The notes: generated by a model not told the origin, from the sequence alone. Positions 23,269-35,819 are shown, counted from the first letter of the stretch. The stretch: DNA of 64,000 nt from Enoplosus armatus (GCF_043641665.1 NC_092183.1:16950501-17014500); one strand, 5' to 3'. Program-made: numbers and translations.

Positions 23269-24715
23269 ATAGAAAGCACTTTTTTTTTTATCCGTCTCTC
23301 TGTTCTAAAATGCCACAACACTGAATACTGCACTTGTATGGAGTGCTAAATCAATGATCAATGTGCAAGCTTAAAGCCTATTAAGCAGGAAAGTGAGTAG
23401 ACATGGCACTGGGCTGCTGGCGTATTTTCTTCAGTTACTCATTATGTTGTCTGTCCTGACTTCCATCTCATGGAGTTGTGAAAAGCCAAGACTGTTAAAC
23501 TGCACAGTATTTCAGAGACAGTGCAGTCTCAAAAAGACACACCACTGCTGCATACTGCCCTTGTCTCAGTGAATCTGACCCTGTTCAGCACATATTATGC
23601 AGGCATGGGGAAAGCAAGCCGAGGCCAATATCAAGATGTGAATAATATTGCATGCTTCCTCGTAGGATAGGGAAACCTTGGTTGGGACTGTGTTAACGAT
23701 CTCACACTGCTAACATTACTGAGTGTTAAAGATTTCAGGCAAGAGGACAGGAGTAGGAGAAGAGATATATATGTATACGCAGAAAAAGAGATCATTATGT
23801 TACACCTTCAAAATAAAACAAGTTATTAATACACACTCCTATCCATGGATGACGAACAAAATATAGATGGTATTAACACATGCATATATCTATGTATACA
23901 CACACAACTGTGATATGATATAACAAACTCACATGCAATAAGCATTGGCTTTTGAATATTAATTGGCCGTCACTTAAAATAAAACATATATATAAGTGAC
24001 AGCAGATCCAAGTTAGTTTGACTACATTACTGTGAATGATGATGGATTATTTACCGTAAGACCTTCATGTCAGAAAGTGTAAAGCAAGTTGATCAGTTGT
24101 ATGATGGGGAAACCAGTGCATATGTAAAGAAGTGTGATAGAGTAAGATAGATCTGCAGCTAATTATCCCTTATTAGAGGGTGTGTAAAGGTACTGCCAGG
24201 GGGGTGAGAAAAAAAGAAAAGCCTGCGTTGACAGCTCACACACCGCCCGCTAGTCCCACAGCAGCCCTAACTCTTGTCAGACACTAGAGACTGACGTATT
24301 TCTCACACACACATGCACAAACACCCACCCACACACACTCAAATGTACATGCATTGCTGTGACGCTGCTGCCATCAACCAAAGTAAGACACAGATAATCG
24401 ATGAGGACACTCTTCTCATATGAAACCCTGTGATGGGAAAAAATCTAGCTTGTACCCTTAATCTTTGAAATCTTACTGAGTGGGAGCTTTTAAGGAAGTA
24501 AAAAAAATCGTCTGGACCCTACTGAAGCGGCAAATTCTGAATTTTGTTGGCAGGGGAGAAGCAAAAGACATCTATGAAGAGGACAACGTTGTTTAATTTC
24601 TCATTACTTTGGCCATATTTATTTTCACAATGGAAGTAGATTTATGCAAAGGGTCGCTTCCTTTGTTTGACCACAGGGTAAACTACGCCGAGCTAGGTGC
24701 CTCGAGCTCTGTGTG

Positions 24716-24718
<3 letters not shown>

Positions 24719-24770
<52 letters not shown>
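24719..24770. repeat. (TG)n microsatellite
   Basis: About 26 uninterrupted TG units. Confidence 0.95.
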
Positions 24771-24773
<3 letters not shown>

Positions 24774-25031
24774 ATTAGGGGGTGCACGGTCAGTGTAGCA
24801 TGATAAGAATGTTGCAGTGTGTTTGCAGAGTGTGTGTTAGGGAGATAATAATCCCAGCGGTCAACAAGAGTGAAGGGCCAGAGCTGCACTGACCAGCCCA
24901 CCATCTGAGAGAGAAAAAGAGAGCGAGGGAAAGAGGGAGAGGAAGAGGGAGAGAGGGAGGTAGCCATGTGGTTAACACTTGCTCACTGAGAGGCGACTGG
25001 AGCACGGCCAACCTCTTCACACACAGACTGA

Positions 25032-25385
25032 CCACACAAGAGCCTCTCTTTCTCCCTCTGCCTCCCATCCTCCCTTCATCCCTTGTTACCTAACATTTCG
25101 TTCCCTAGCTTCCTCAGCTAGCCGTCTCCCACCTTCCTCCTCCCCGCACCTTCTTGCCTCTTTTGTCTCTTCCAAACTTGCCCGATTTCCTCCCTCCCAT
25201 TTTCTCACCTATGTCTCTCCTCCTACCTCCTCCCACGACCCTAAACTGTCCACCTCCCCCATCATGTCTGCTTTTGATGAACATCTATCCTTCTGTCCCT
25301 CCGCCCCGGCTCTCCAAACACTTCCTGCCTTCCTTTTCTGTCTCTCCTCCCTCTCTCCATCCCGTCGTCCCTCCCTCCCTCTCCA
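25032..25385. repeat. Pyrimidine-rich tract beside the FAM172A donor
   Basis: About 350 bp in which the plus strand is mostly C and T, so the FAM172A pre-mRNA is G/A-rich here, with many GGGA and GGAGG groups. It begins within a few bases of the exon's GTAAGT donor. Intronic G-runs near donors often act as splicing enhancers; that is an inference here. It also opens spurious frames on both strands. Confidence 0.75.
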
Positions 25386-25391
25386 ACTTAC

Positions 25392-25610
25392 CCGTATAGG
25401 GATCCGTTCGGTCTCAGTCTCCTTCTGTGGGTTACGGTACTTCTCATAAAATTCTCTCTTCTTTTTCCCCTCTTTATCATCTTTGCGTTCCCTCTTTTCA
25501 GCGGGTTCGTCCGAGGGTTCAGTAGGAGAAGGCAGGGGAGAGGACTTGGAGGGCTTCTCCACCTCCAGGTAGTTCTCATTGGGGTTGAGCACCATCACGC
25601 TGTAGCCCTC
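25392..25610 (-). CDS. FAM172A: FAM172A (ARB2A) internal coding exon, linker exon
   Basis: This internal exon has 73 codons in phase 0 at both ends. It starts after CTCTGTTTTAG with GAG GGC TAC AGC and ends ATA CGG before a strong GTAAGT donor. The translation opens [20 protein letters not shown], continues through a Ser/Pro-rich stretch to [12 protein letters not shown], then a lysine-rich segment ([15 protein letters not shown]) and ends ERIPIR. It matches about residues 190-262 of human FAM172A, within the Arb2 domain. The strand and hydrophobic core of the first part and the FYEKYRNPQ block are well kept. The Ser/Pro linker and the last dozen residues differ from human, as expected in a surface linker. 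The basic cluster could serve as a nuclear-localisation signal (inferred). It joins in frame to the exon at 14464-14583. Confidence 0.95.
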
Positions 25611-26983
25611 CTAAAACAGAGAAGATACATAAGTATGTGTATTAGAGCCATGGCATCATCTACATGAGATACTGTCCATAATAGCGTTTAGCATTTATAT
25701 TTTATATATTAATGGATTTCTATATAACGATCTATATCTGTGTAGTATTTCTATAGACCTTTTTATAACAAAGTGCTTTATAATGCAAAATAAAACTTAA
25801 ACGTTAACCAGGTTGAGGAGACAAAAGGCATGGAAAAAGAGCAGCAAAATACCTATAGTGGAGAAGACTCTATCTACAGTATATCAATAAAACAATGTAT
25901 ATTCAGGTAGAGAGCATGACAGATACTGTGTGTGTGTATGCGAGAGAGAAATCTGTAGAAAATTATATATTAAACAAGTCCCAAGGGAGATTGTGTATTT
26001 AGTTTTTCTTGTTACATTTGAAAATGCCTATATAACCTTTATTAAACCTAAAGAGTAATGTTGGCCAAACCATTTTTGTTCTTTTTTTAGTTGTCTGTTC
26101 TTTTTTTTACTTTCAGAAAATGGCGATATCAACTTTGTCAAACCTACAAAGGAAAGCTGATATACCACCTCTCTGCTACGTTGAAGCTCATAAACATTCC
26201 TGCCCAGTCTATGTCTGGTAGAGGCTCATGGTGTTTAAGAAAAAGCTGGGTCATGGATATCTATGAGTAAATACTACTGTAACAACACTTAAAAGACACA
26301 GATTGTGAGACAACTGGGGGAAAGATGCAAATCCAGACTGAAAGAAATAGCAGAGAAAGAGACAGAGGATAGACTGTCACTGCAGGGACAAGCCTGAGAA
26401 GTAACTGGGGGATTGGAATTCAGCGACGGTGGTTTCAGTCGGAGAGTAGCATTTAGTGACTCCAAAGGCCATGTGTCACTTAATATCAAACCCAATCGAT
26501 CCCACCATCACTCAACTAAAGAGTTAGCTGCAACTGCTATCTGTGTATGTGCATGTGTTTTTGTGCGTGTGACTTGAACCTTCTCCAAACAGAACTACAG
26601 ATAAAACTCTACATAAAGCTGAGACATGAAAATAAGATTTAATATCAATAATAATCAGTGCACTAATTCAAAACCCCAAAAATGAAAAGAAGAGTTAAAA
26701 AGAGGAAAATGTATGAGAAAAGAAACCCAAGTGGTACTATGAAAGAATGACGGAGGGGAAATGTATTGTGGAGAAAAGGAAGTTTTCTTGTAGCCTTTAG
26801 TGACTTCTTCAACTTGGAAGCCATTTTAATTAACTGTGTTTATTGTCCCAAGCACTCTGAAACTAAAGCAGGAAATGGAAGGATTCCTGTTTCACTTTGG
26901 TTGTGCTTCTCACACATAACCCCCATTGTGAAAACACATACACACATCCCAAGACTCAAACTTATAGGTATATGCCTGTGCAA

Positions 26984-27006
26984 ACACACACACACACACA
27001 CACACA
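26984..27006. repeat. (CA)n microsatellite, short
   Basis: About 11 CA units. Confidence 0.9.
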
Positions 27007-28439
27007 AAGACAGACACTAAGGAGTACGAATGACATCAGTGCTGACAAAAAGACCTTTAGGAGATGTGAGAAGGATTTAGGAGAGGCAGCACCGCTCAAG
27101 GCGGCACATCTCCTCTTCCTTAATAAGTGTTAACACAATGTGCTTGTCTTCCGTTGACACAGCATGAGTGTGTGTCCCTCCAGTGCCCGTCGACATCAAA
27201 CCTGCCACACACCCCTTCCCTTAGCACCTGCCGTGTGTTGACAACGGCAAAATGACACTTTCTCACTTATTCAGATTATAAAATTAGTCTGATTCTCACT
27301 CCTTTTCAAATTCCGGCAAGGCTCTCCTTCCCTTGCTGGACATATCCTTAACGTAAAACACATTATTAAGATAAAGATAATTAACTTATGAAAACATATT
27401 TTAAGTGAGAAGAAATTTGGACATGATGTAATTGCTACATATTACATTTATGGATGTGTTTTAAAAATTGGTTCACTTTTACATCAGCTTTTAAACACCA
27501 CTGAAAATTCAACAAATGTATTCTGAAATTCTAATTTCAGCTTTAAAGAATGTTCTGCTTCATAATTGCATCTGCATGATGATCGAATGAAGTTTAGTAT
27601 TTTACTCCAAGGCACAGCAAGTCTAATGGTAATTTAGCTTGTGATTTATGACTATAAAAAAACTACATGTCCACATTATAGTTTGTATGCAAATTCTAGG
27701 TAGATGATGTTTCTCCAAACCTGGATTTTTATTAGTCCATGTGTGTATGCATGTGTACGTAAAGCAGAAAAGCGGAAGTTGGAGAGGTAACGGATGGGGA
27801 TCTATTAGGGAGACTTAATTCAGCCTTCAGACATCACAGCGACATTTGCACACAAATACAGAAGTTCAGACACACAAGCGCACATTCAGACAGATGGATT
27901 GCCAGATGAAAAAGAAATAGGAGCGGGTGAGGTAAGAAGACAGCGGAAGAGACAGAGGGAGACAAAGAGGGGAGAAAGAGTGACAAGCCGAAAGTAGAGA
28001 TATAGATAGATAGTACAATGATAAGACAAAGATAGATAGAGATGGAAGGAAGGAGAGACAGAGAGATGTAGTCCAACCAGATCCACACCGGCTTTGTGCC
28101 ACTGCCCACTGGTGGCAGCCTGATAAAATAACTGACAAGGCCAGTTCAGCCTATGGCAACAACATCATAAAAACAGGATAACATTTAAAATCAATAAATG
28201 ATTAAATTACAAATGGATAAATAAAATGTTTATATGAAAAACTACTAACCATGACAAAATGAAAAGCACACTGCACTGCACATATTTCCCGTAGATAAGA
28301 GGACAGAATGACAGAGAAAAAACAGGAAAAAGCCTCTTGCACCTAACCACCATCACATCACTTTGTGTGCATTTCTCCTTTCCCCTAATCCTGGTTCACA
28401 AGGCCAAGAGTTAATGGTTTAGCAACACTGGTCCATGTG

Positions 28440-28625
28440 TTCTGATGCTAACCCTGAGTGGCCTACAACCATGTTTAGTCTTCAGTGCTCTTACCCTATC
28501 CCTCGCTGGTCAATAACCTTTCCTGGCCTTAGGCATACTATTGGTAACCTCAAGTGGCGCAGCTCCTAGCCTTTAGCATCCTCATGCTAACCCCGAATGG
28601 CCTATAGCCTATGGCCTTTCCTTTG
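28440..28625. repeat. Degenerate duplicated segment (minisatellite-like)
   Basis: ATGCTAACCCTGAGTGGCCT near 28444 recurs as ATGCTAACCCCGAATGGCCT near 28583, and shorter pieces (GGCCTTAGGCAT, CTAGCCTTTAGCAT) repeat between them. It looks like an old tandem repeat of a unit rich in TGGCCTATAGCC. Confidence 0.45.
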
Positions 28626-29255
28626 GAGAGGCTAACACACCTAACCGAGCTAACAGTCACTAACCCTTTCAGCTGTCCAGTCACCCAGAAGGACATTGCT
28701 GTAAAGGAGACCAGCGTCGTCAGCGTACTTAGTCTGGAGGAGCAGGGCTGGCAAGTTCACCTCTATGTCGGAAACCATCATTTATTTCAACACTGAGAGG
28801 TCTGTGTTGGTGTCAGGTCAACACTGCTCTCCCTGTCCAGACACTTCCTCCTCTTATTCTTCTCCTCATCAACCAGATATACAACAATGAATGCTGGTGG
28901 ACTGAGCACAACAAAGCAATTGGAATTTTTTTCTTAATATTTTTTTTTTAATCATTGGAACTTAAACTGAAATACGGCTCTTTTATAAATGTGATGCTTG
29001 CATTTTTTTTTCTCACGTAAAAAAACAGATTTTAACTTAAAACTGTGATTGTCTAATTACATATACCAAATCTATCTACATAACAAATAACAAATCTTTT
29101 AGAAGAAAAAAGCATGATATTCAAATTAAACAGCACGATGTCAACGCTTTCCCCAAATCCCACAGAACTGATTTCTCCCACAGAGCTAATGTTCATCATG
29201 CCTTGTTTTGTGTCAGCTAAATCTCTCCATACATCTCGCCATACACCCTTGTAGA

Positions 29256-29580
29256 GTTAGGTCATTCGGTCTTTGTGTTTCTCGCCAACTGTTAAGTCTC
29301 TCCCACAGACACACACACTGGATACACCTGCTAAATCTGATCTTTGTGTTGTGATGTGCTGTCAAAGTGTGAATCTTACACAAATGCACATTGCAAACCT
29401 CGGGTCACCCTTCTTTTTATACCACTAAATCTCTCTCTCACACATTGCTAACATCGGGTCACTTTGCCTTTGTCCTATACACACAGACCGCCTCAAATGA
29501 AACACACACACACGCGGTCCTCAAGCATTGGGTCAGTCTTGTCTTTCCACGGCAGTATGCAGGCTAAGTCTCTTCCCATG
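29256..29580. repeat. Degenerate tandem repeat with GGGTCA core
   Basis: Four blocks share a GGTCA(T/C)T..CTTTGT..AAATCTCT..CACAC pattern, with cores near 29259, 29402, 29456 and 29530. The spacing varies (about 54, 74 and 143 bp), which suggests an old, eroded minisatellite. Confidence 0.4.
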
Positions 29581-29944
29581 CCCTGTGTGTGCCCCTGTGC
29601 CACCACCACACTGAGTCCCTGCCCTGGGGCCAGCGGTCAAGAGGGTCGCCCCGACCCCTATCACCCCGCTCTGGACGCTCCTTAGCGCTTCTTTGTCGGC
29701 CTGTCCCGCACCAGATAGCACAACAAAGGGTGCCGCTGCTACGGAAACCAGAGCTTGTCTCATCATCAGGATGAAACCCTTTCTCCGTCATCGCCCGATC
29801 TCCCCACATGCAGCATTATGAAGCTCTTTAAAAACCCAAATGCTCCTTACTATCTTCGAGGTATTGCACAGGTATATATGTAAAATATATATGAAGCTGC
29901 ATTATAAATATCATGATATTAAGCATTACTTGTGACTTATTATT

Positions 29945-30110
29945 ACAGAACTGGAGCCATACTGTGCTGTCTTAACAATATTGTCAATTCTCTTTGATGA
30001 CAATGGTGTGCCCTCTTTACGGTCAAATTAGATGCCGCTTGTCCACTAGAACTTTGATGGTAACAGATAATTATTTTCCCTTCCAGTCGCGTTATTTGAA
30101 AAGAAAGTGG
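29945..30110. promoter_or_regulatory. CNE-like block with paired TCF/SOX motifs
   Basis: Repeat-free sequence holding CTTTGATGACAATGG near 29992 (TCF/LEF core beside a SOX-type ACAATGG) and a second CTTTGATGG near 30053, followed by AGATAATTATTTT. The motif grouping is enhancer-like. Inference only. Confidence 0.4.
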
Positions 30111-31789
30111 ATAGCGTGTGTGTGTGTGTGTCTGTCCACATGTAAGTGAGTACACAAGTGCGAGGGAGAGTAAATAAGATGTCCCTTTAAGACAGCAGCA
30201 CCTCTATTTTTCCAGTGGCGTTGTAATGAAATGAAATGTGTCTAATGTGCGGGAGCGGGGAGAGGCGGCCGGAGTGAGAGGGTGTTTCATCTGTGCGTGT
30301 GGAGCTCAGCGAAGCTTTGATGTGAGAGCTCTCATGTAGTGAGTAGGGCTTTGGGCACAGGGAAAAGGACAGCACTTGACAGGTACAAAGCATGGCTGAT
30401 AGCGGTCACGGGTGCATGCAGTGAGGAAAGTGAATGGTATGGTTGCGTGAATTTGAGGTTGTATGTGTGGCTGTTTGCTGAATAGGAGCATATAAATGCT
30501 CTTCTTCACATTGCACTTGTATTTTAGTGCATTTATGTATCCGTGCGCATGTATCTTACATCTCAAGAATCAGCTTATAGTCTATAGGTGTCCATTATAT
30601 TGGATTTCGGGCAGCTTACTTTATTAGTTTTCATGTCGGTGGGCTGTTAAGATCAGGGCAAACGGCGCTCCCTTTTCTCAACAGCCTTCGCTCAACTTCC
30701 TTGTTTCAGCAATACGCAGCTCCCGATTCGCTACTCAGGCTTGACTGACAAGGGGGAAAGGGTCACCCAGCATGGCATACCCAATAAGAGGAGGAGGAGG
30801 GGAGGGATGTCTGCAGGCTACAGTCGGGTTTGAGATTTGAACGAGGCACAATGGCTGACCGAGAAGAAAGGGCTAAGTTGGAAAATAAGCAAGAGCAATG
30901 CGTTGGGCGTCGCAATTTGTTTGCATTCCAGTTACTAGTGGCTGATGCGACATCACATACAAGTAAAAAACAGCTTACAGGAGGGAGGAAGACACAGACT
31001 GTTCCTCAATAAAAAGGTATAAAGGAGCTGAGAGGGAAGGTAAATACTGTAATAACAAGTACACTCTAGCTCTCCCTCTCTGTCAGGGCCACCCTGCTCT
31101 GTGTGACCTTGTCTGTCTCCGTCTCTACGTGAGCTTTTTTCTGCATGCAGGGCCCCTTTATCCATCTGATCCCCCTCTTTTCTCTCTCTTTTTTCCCACT
31201 CCCCCTCTCCCTGAGGCCGAGATACCACACAGATCGCACAGTAATGTCAGATTAAGTCACGGTGCCCCCTTTCTCATTTTAACACAACACCAGTCGGAGA
31301 CACCCCATACCCACCAAACACACAGCTATGTTTCTCTGAGAGCATAAGGGTGGGAGAGTACTTACTGTACCACCGGGGCTATGAAAAGACTTGTGGATCT
31401 TAGGGGTGATGTGAGAGGGGATGAGACGGGATTGTCATCAGCCTGTCAACACAAAATCCATCATCCTCTTGATAACTAGCAATACCCAGGGGGCCAAGCA
31501 AGTACTTTCAGAGAAGAGCCTAAATGTTGCTAAATATTATTATCTTACAGTTTGTTTTAAAAGGTTGATAAAGAAAAATAAGATAACAGGCTAAAATGAC
31601 AGCATAGGTTAAGACATGGTTCACTTAAATTAAGTAGCATAAACCGCAATACATACATACGAGACACATGTGCTCAACTTGCATCTTTTTGTTATCCTCT
31701 GCTTAACCCCACATCCCTGTATGTTTAAGCAATCAGCTGAACAGCCAACACAAATGTTTACATGGGAAAAGTAAGACAAACTGGAGCTT

Positions 31790-32180
31790 CATCTCCCTAT
31801 CTGCCCTCCGAGTTAATTTTAAACAAATCGCCCACTGCATGGGTTTCTCCTTTAATAAAGAGTACACATTTAATTAAGTTTCTCTAAATTCGACTTTTCA
31901 CTTCAAGTTCAAAGACTGTATTCGGTGTTTGCTTCCACTAATGTAGTCGTACACTAATTTGGTCAAAGTAAATAAGACTCTGTGGTAATGATTGTCTTTT
32001 TCTTGATCTTAATGAGCACAAATAGTTTAGGTCAGAATAAGAGGCTAACCTTTTGAGCTAGTCAAGTAGTTGTGTCTGTAATAAGCAGCAGCATTTTTAA
32101 CCTTGGCATGGATGTTTGGGCTCATTTGGATATTGTTTATATGTGGAGCTGAATATTTATAAATTAGTTCAAAGTGGAGC
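31790..32180. promoter_or_regulatory. CNE-like AT-rich block
   Basis: About 390 bp of high-complexity AT-rich DNA without simple repeats. It has ACATTTAATTAAG near 31866, TTTGGTCAAAGTAAA near 31958, GTAATGATTG and a TTTAGGTCAGAA half-site near 32027. Candidate enhancer by composition only. Confidence 0.3.
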
Positions 32181-34120
32181 AGTGGGGTGGAGGAAGTGAA
32201 GAGAATAGCACAGCTTCTGATCCCTGATGCCTCAGCTTCTTTTCATGCTCACATTTACATTTCTTTCTCTCTGTTTCACTTTCTATTTCTTTCTTCCTGT
32301 CTAGCTCCTCCCGACCTGTCTATTTTCAGCGCCTTGGTGAAAGGATAGACATAAAGACACTCACACAGACACTGTTGAGTAACTCAATGCCAAAGCCAGT
32401 TTATGTGTCAATTATTTAACATGCTCGACGTCTGTGAATCTGCAAATCTGTTCAGCCACTATCCATGCTCAATGGTTGATCAAGCATCCGAGTGTCTGGA
32501 CAGACACTGACACATAAACACACACACAAGTACACACAGAGTTCGGAGGCCTGCTTCATCTGCTCGCAGCACGACACACACAGAGGGAGGTGCAGGGTTG
32601 GGGGTGGGGGTTGCTAGATTGTGGGTGGATGTAGCATTAATCACCGTCCAGGTGGAAATTGTCAGAGCTATTGATTGTGCAAGTAAATGTTACACAAGTC
32701 ATTTGTCAATTTTTTTCTTTTTTTTTTACAGAAGACCAGCGTGCCATTCGCAAAGATGCCACTGTGAATGTAAACTCAGCAACAGTGATATTTTAGAGCT
32801 GTCTCACCATATGTGTAATCAGCCACTTAGCAGACATCCAAATAGCTGAATGTTTCTGAAAGTTTGATTATATCTTTTTATATTGAAATCTTTTAACAAT
32901 GAGACAAACTTAAAAAAAATCAAAAACCGTTATTACTGGAGAGCCACATACACAGCAAAGGAGTAAGCAGGAAGAGGCCTCACAGAGGGAAAGCTATGGG
33001 GAAATAAATACAGGAGGCTTATTCTGACGCCGTTAGCATTTTGATTTATATATTCTATATTGTCTCCCCTAAGCATACACATGTATTTTTAATGAGGGCA
33101 CAGAGAGATATAGATCATGGAATGATAGGTGCCTCCCTGCCCTCCTGCCTAACTATTTAATGTATAAATCAGGGAGAGAGGTGAACAGAGAGGGGGAGGC
33201 AGAGAAGCTACAAAAAGAGGGAAGACAGGAGGAGTGGAGGCATCCCAGGAGCAAGTCTATCCTGGCCACTAATAACTGCGCACGGAAGGAAGGAAGACAG
33301 ACAAAGCCGGAGTTCAATGGGCCTAGGAAGGAAGGAATACGATGGTAAATGAAGATGATGATTATAATGATGATGGTTATAAAGAAGTATTTGGCTGCTA
33401 TTCAAAATCTCATTTCTGACCTCTGCAATAACAGTGAAATATCCATCTCTGATGATCATGATAACAAAGACACTAAATGACACCAAAAAGTGAGTGTGCC
33501 TTTCAGTTCTGTAGTAAAGAAATTTCACCACCATGTGAGTTCTTAAAGAGCGCTGTGGGTGAATGTTTCGACTTCACCATCTGGACAGGTAGTTAGTGCG
33601 TTAGCACACATGAACACACACATGGTGGGTGCGAGACGCATGGCCATATGTACAGACTGAGCCAGCCGGGGTCAATGGCAGGACACATCTAAACATTGTA
33701 GACGCATGAACATATGTATTCATGCATTTGTATGTACAGACCTAGGCACATACCCATCACCATGGTAAAATAATACACAAGCACATGTGTGTATGCCACG
33801 GTAAATTACAAAGAAAAAAAATACATCTGTCTGCTAAAATAGAAATAACGCCCCATTATAATTTAATAGATTATGTTTTAATAGTTAATAATTGCTGTGT
33901 AACGTGCCATTTCATGTACATTTTTGCAGATAAGGACATAATAGACAGTATTTTTAGTTCCAAATTCAGGTTTTCACTGCTCAGTTGTACTGAAAAGATG
34001 TGTAGATGCGCTAGGTGTCATCTACCAGTAAATGGCACTGTGTTGGTGAATAATGAGACAACGCTGTTGCGCCCAGGGTATTAATCTTACTGAACATCAC
34101 AGGACCACTATGACCTCCAT

Positions 34121-34133
34121 GGGTCAGGGGTCA
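34121..34133 (+). promoter_or_regulatory. DR1 nuclear-receptor element
   Basis: GGGTCA-G-GGGTCA followed by AAG is an exact one-base-spaced direct repeat, the class bound by NR2F, HNF4 and RXR dimers. An inverted half-site TGACCT lies at 34111-34116, only four bases upstream. Confidence 0.5.
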
Positions 34134-34622
34134 AAGAGGAATCCCTTCACCCCTGCCCTGTTATTGTGACCTAGGAGGGAGAGCCACAGAGAGAACTGGT
34201 GGTCCTGTCGACGTTGCTGACTGTTGCTATGTGAGGTGTGTGTGTGTGATATTTCATGTTAAGTGTGACCTTTCATGAAATGAAATTTGCTATCTTAAAT
34301 GAGTAAAATATTCATTTCTATCTGCTGTGGTATTGTACACTATGAGAGTGTAACGGGCTACAATCATGCGACCACAGTATTGGCACACAGACACACAACC
34401 ACAATGACACACACACACACACACTCCAACAGTCCAAGACTCTGACCTCTCTCTAAGTGGAGCTGCACCACAGGTCCATGAGTCAGGGGAGGTCACCACA
34501 GCCAATCACAAGCTGTGTTTGAAGTGTGAAGGGTAAACACTATGGCTACTCTGTCCTGCCATTTACTCTGCTTATTTTCACAGGATGTAACCTACAAAAG
34601 AGGTGGTGGAGAATATAGTGTA

Positions 34623-34624
<2 letters not shown>

Positions 34625-34695
<71 letters not shown>
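34625..34695. repeat. (TG)n microsatellite, long
   Basis: About 70 bp of near-perfect TG repeat. Confidence 0.95.
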
Positions 34696-35158
34696 ATACA
34701 TGTATGTCTGTGTGTTCCAGCACATTTTCCATAGTGTCATTACCACATGGCTGGGTTTATGCTTCACAGCACACACGGAGCTACGCATGTATGTTGGAAT
34801 CCCCTTCATCCTCTCACCATAAGGCCAAATACACGTGGAGAAATTCATGCTGTGGCAACTAAGGAAACCATGCATGGAGCAATAGACATTTTCTTATTAA
34901 CCCAATGTAGCCTTCAAAAACGGTTGAAGGCAATTTACCATGGAAAGCGGCTGTAAAACACATCCTCTCGCTCTTCAGCTCTGTCTCATTCACAGAACCC
35001 AATCCCCTCAACCCCTCCGCCACCACAATCCTCACTAGAAGCTCTTTCAAATCTACTACTTTTTTTTAAGACCACCTGTTGTCTATTATTTTTACATACT
35101 GCTTTTCTCATAAATCATAACACTCGGTAATTAATCAAGCTGTCAAAACAGGGACCGG

Positions 35159-35211
35159 AGGTCACCTGGAGGGGTCGGAGGTGGTTGCAGGGCCGATGGA
35201 GGTCAGGGTCA
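35159..35211 (+). promoter_or_regulatory. Cluster of AGGTCA half-sites including a DR0
   Basis: AGGTCA at 35159-35164, then AGGTCA-GGGTCA with no spacer at 35200-35211. It follows GGTAATTAATCAAGCTGTCA near 35127. NR2F proteins accept varied half-site spacing, so this may be another receptor site. Confidence 0.35.
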
Positions 35212-35280
35212 CACCGCATTCCTCATTATCAAGTTGGGATGGTAGAGGGGCCGGGCAAACAAAAGCGAAAGCAGATGGAG

Positions 35281-35300
35281 GGGTGGGGGGGCCGGGGGGG
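35281..35300 (+). other. G-quadruplex-forming tract
   Basis: G3-T-G7-CC-G7 provides at least four G-triplets with short loops, on the FAM172A template strand. Confidence 0.45.
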
Positions 35301-35612
35301 CAAGAGAGACAGAGAGAGAGGGAGAAGGAGAAATTGACAAAGAAAAGTGAAAGAAGCTGTCAGCTGCCTACAGACAGGGGAGGCAATTCTGAGAAGGGAG
35401 ACGTCACATAAAGAGGTGGAAAAAAGGGAAGAGAAAAAAGAGAGAGGCATGAAATAAGAACAAAAGAAATCTACAAGATGTTTCTACTGTATAGACCTGA
35501 AATTGGCTGCAGAGAGGAGAAAGAGAATGGAAGGAGGTTGGGTGGTGTGGCTTCTTCGATGGGAAAATAGGGAATCAGCTGTGGAAGTATGATTGTTATC
35601 TGGTTCTCTCTC

Positions 35613-35615
<3 letters not shown>

Positions 35616-35652
<37 letters not shown>

Positions 35653-35660
35653 TGTGTGTG
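35616..35660. repeat. (TG)n microsatellite
   Basis: About 45 bp of TG repeat. It lies 160 bp before, and is complementary to, the CA array at 35820-35898. Confidence 0.95.
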
Positions 35661-35817
35661 GATGTGGGTGATGAGGCAGACTGATATCTGTCTCAGAGGA
35701 GTGTGTATCGGTGTCTCAGTGGGTTGAGAGCCAGTTCAGAGACAGGACCACGGGCCTGGAGCGGCATGTCACCGACTCCACAATACACACTGCTGATTAG
35801 ATCACACTGATTAGACT

Positions 35818-35819
<2 letters not shown>

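Larger units (their letters stand above)
14584..25391 (-). other. FAM172A: FAM172A intron between the two recognised exons (complete)
   Basis: A 10,808-bp intron with GTAAGT donor and TTGCAG acceptor that interrupts the reading frame between codons. It contains microsatellites (16105, 17272, 17860, 18801, 19347, 19860, 22044, 22434, 22576 and 24719), a perfect hairpin (22514-22555), a DR1 element (22725-22737), a hAT MITE (22929-23268), CNE-like stretches (about 16650-16760, 18660-18800 and 19611-19745) and a 350-bp purine/pyrimidine tract next to the donor (25032-25385). Between 14740 and 16080, 20020 and 22030, and 23280 and 24700 I see no gene. Confidence 0.9.
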
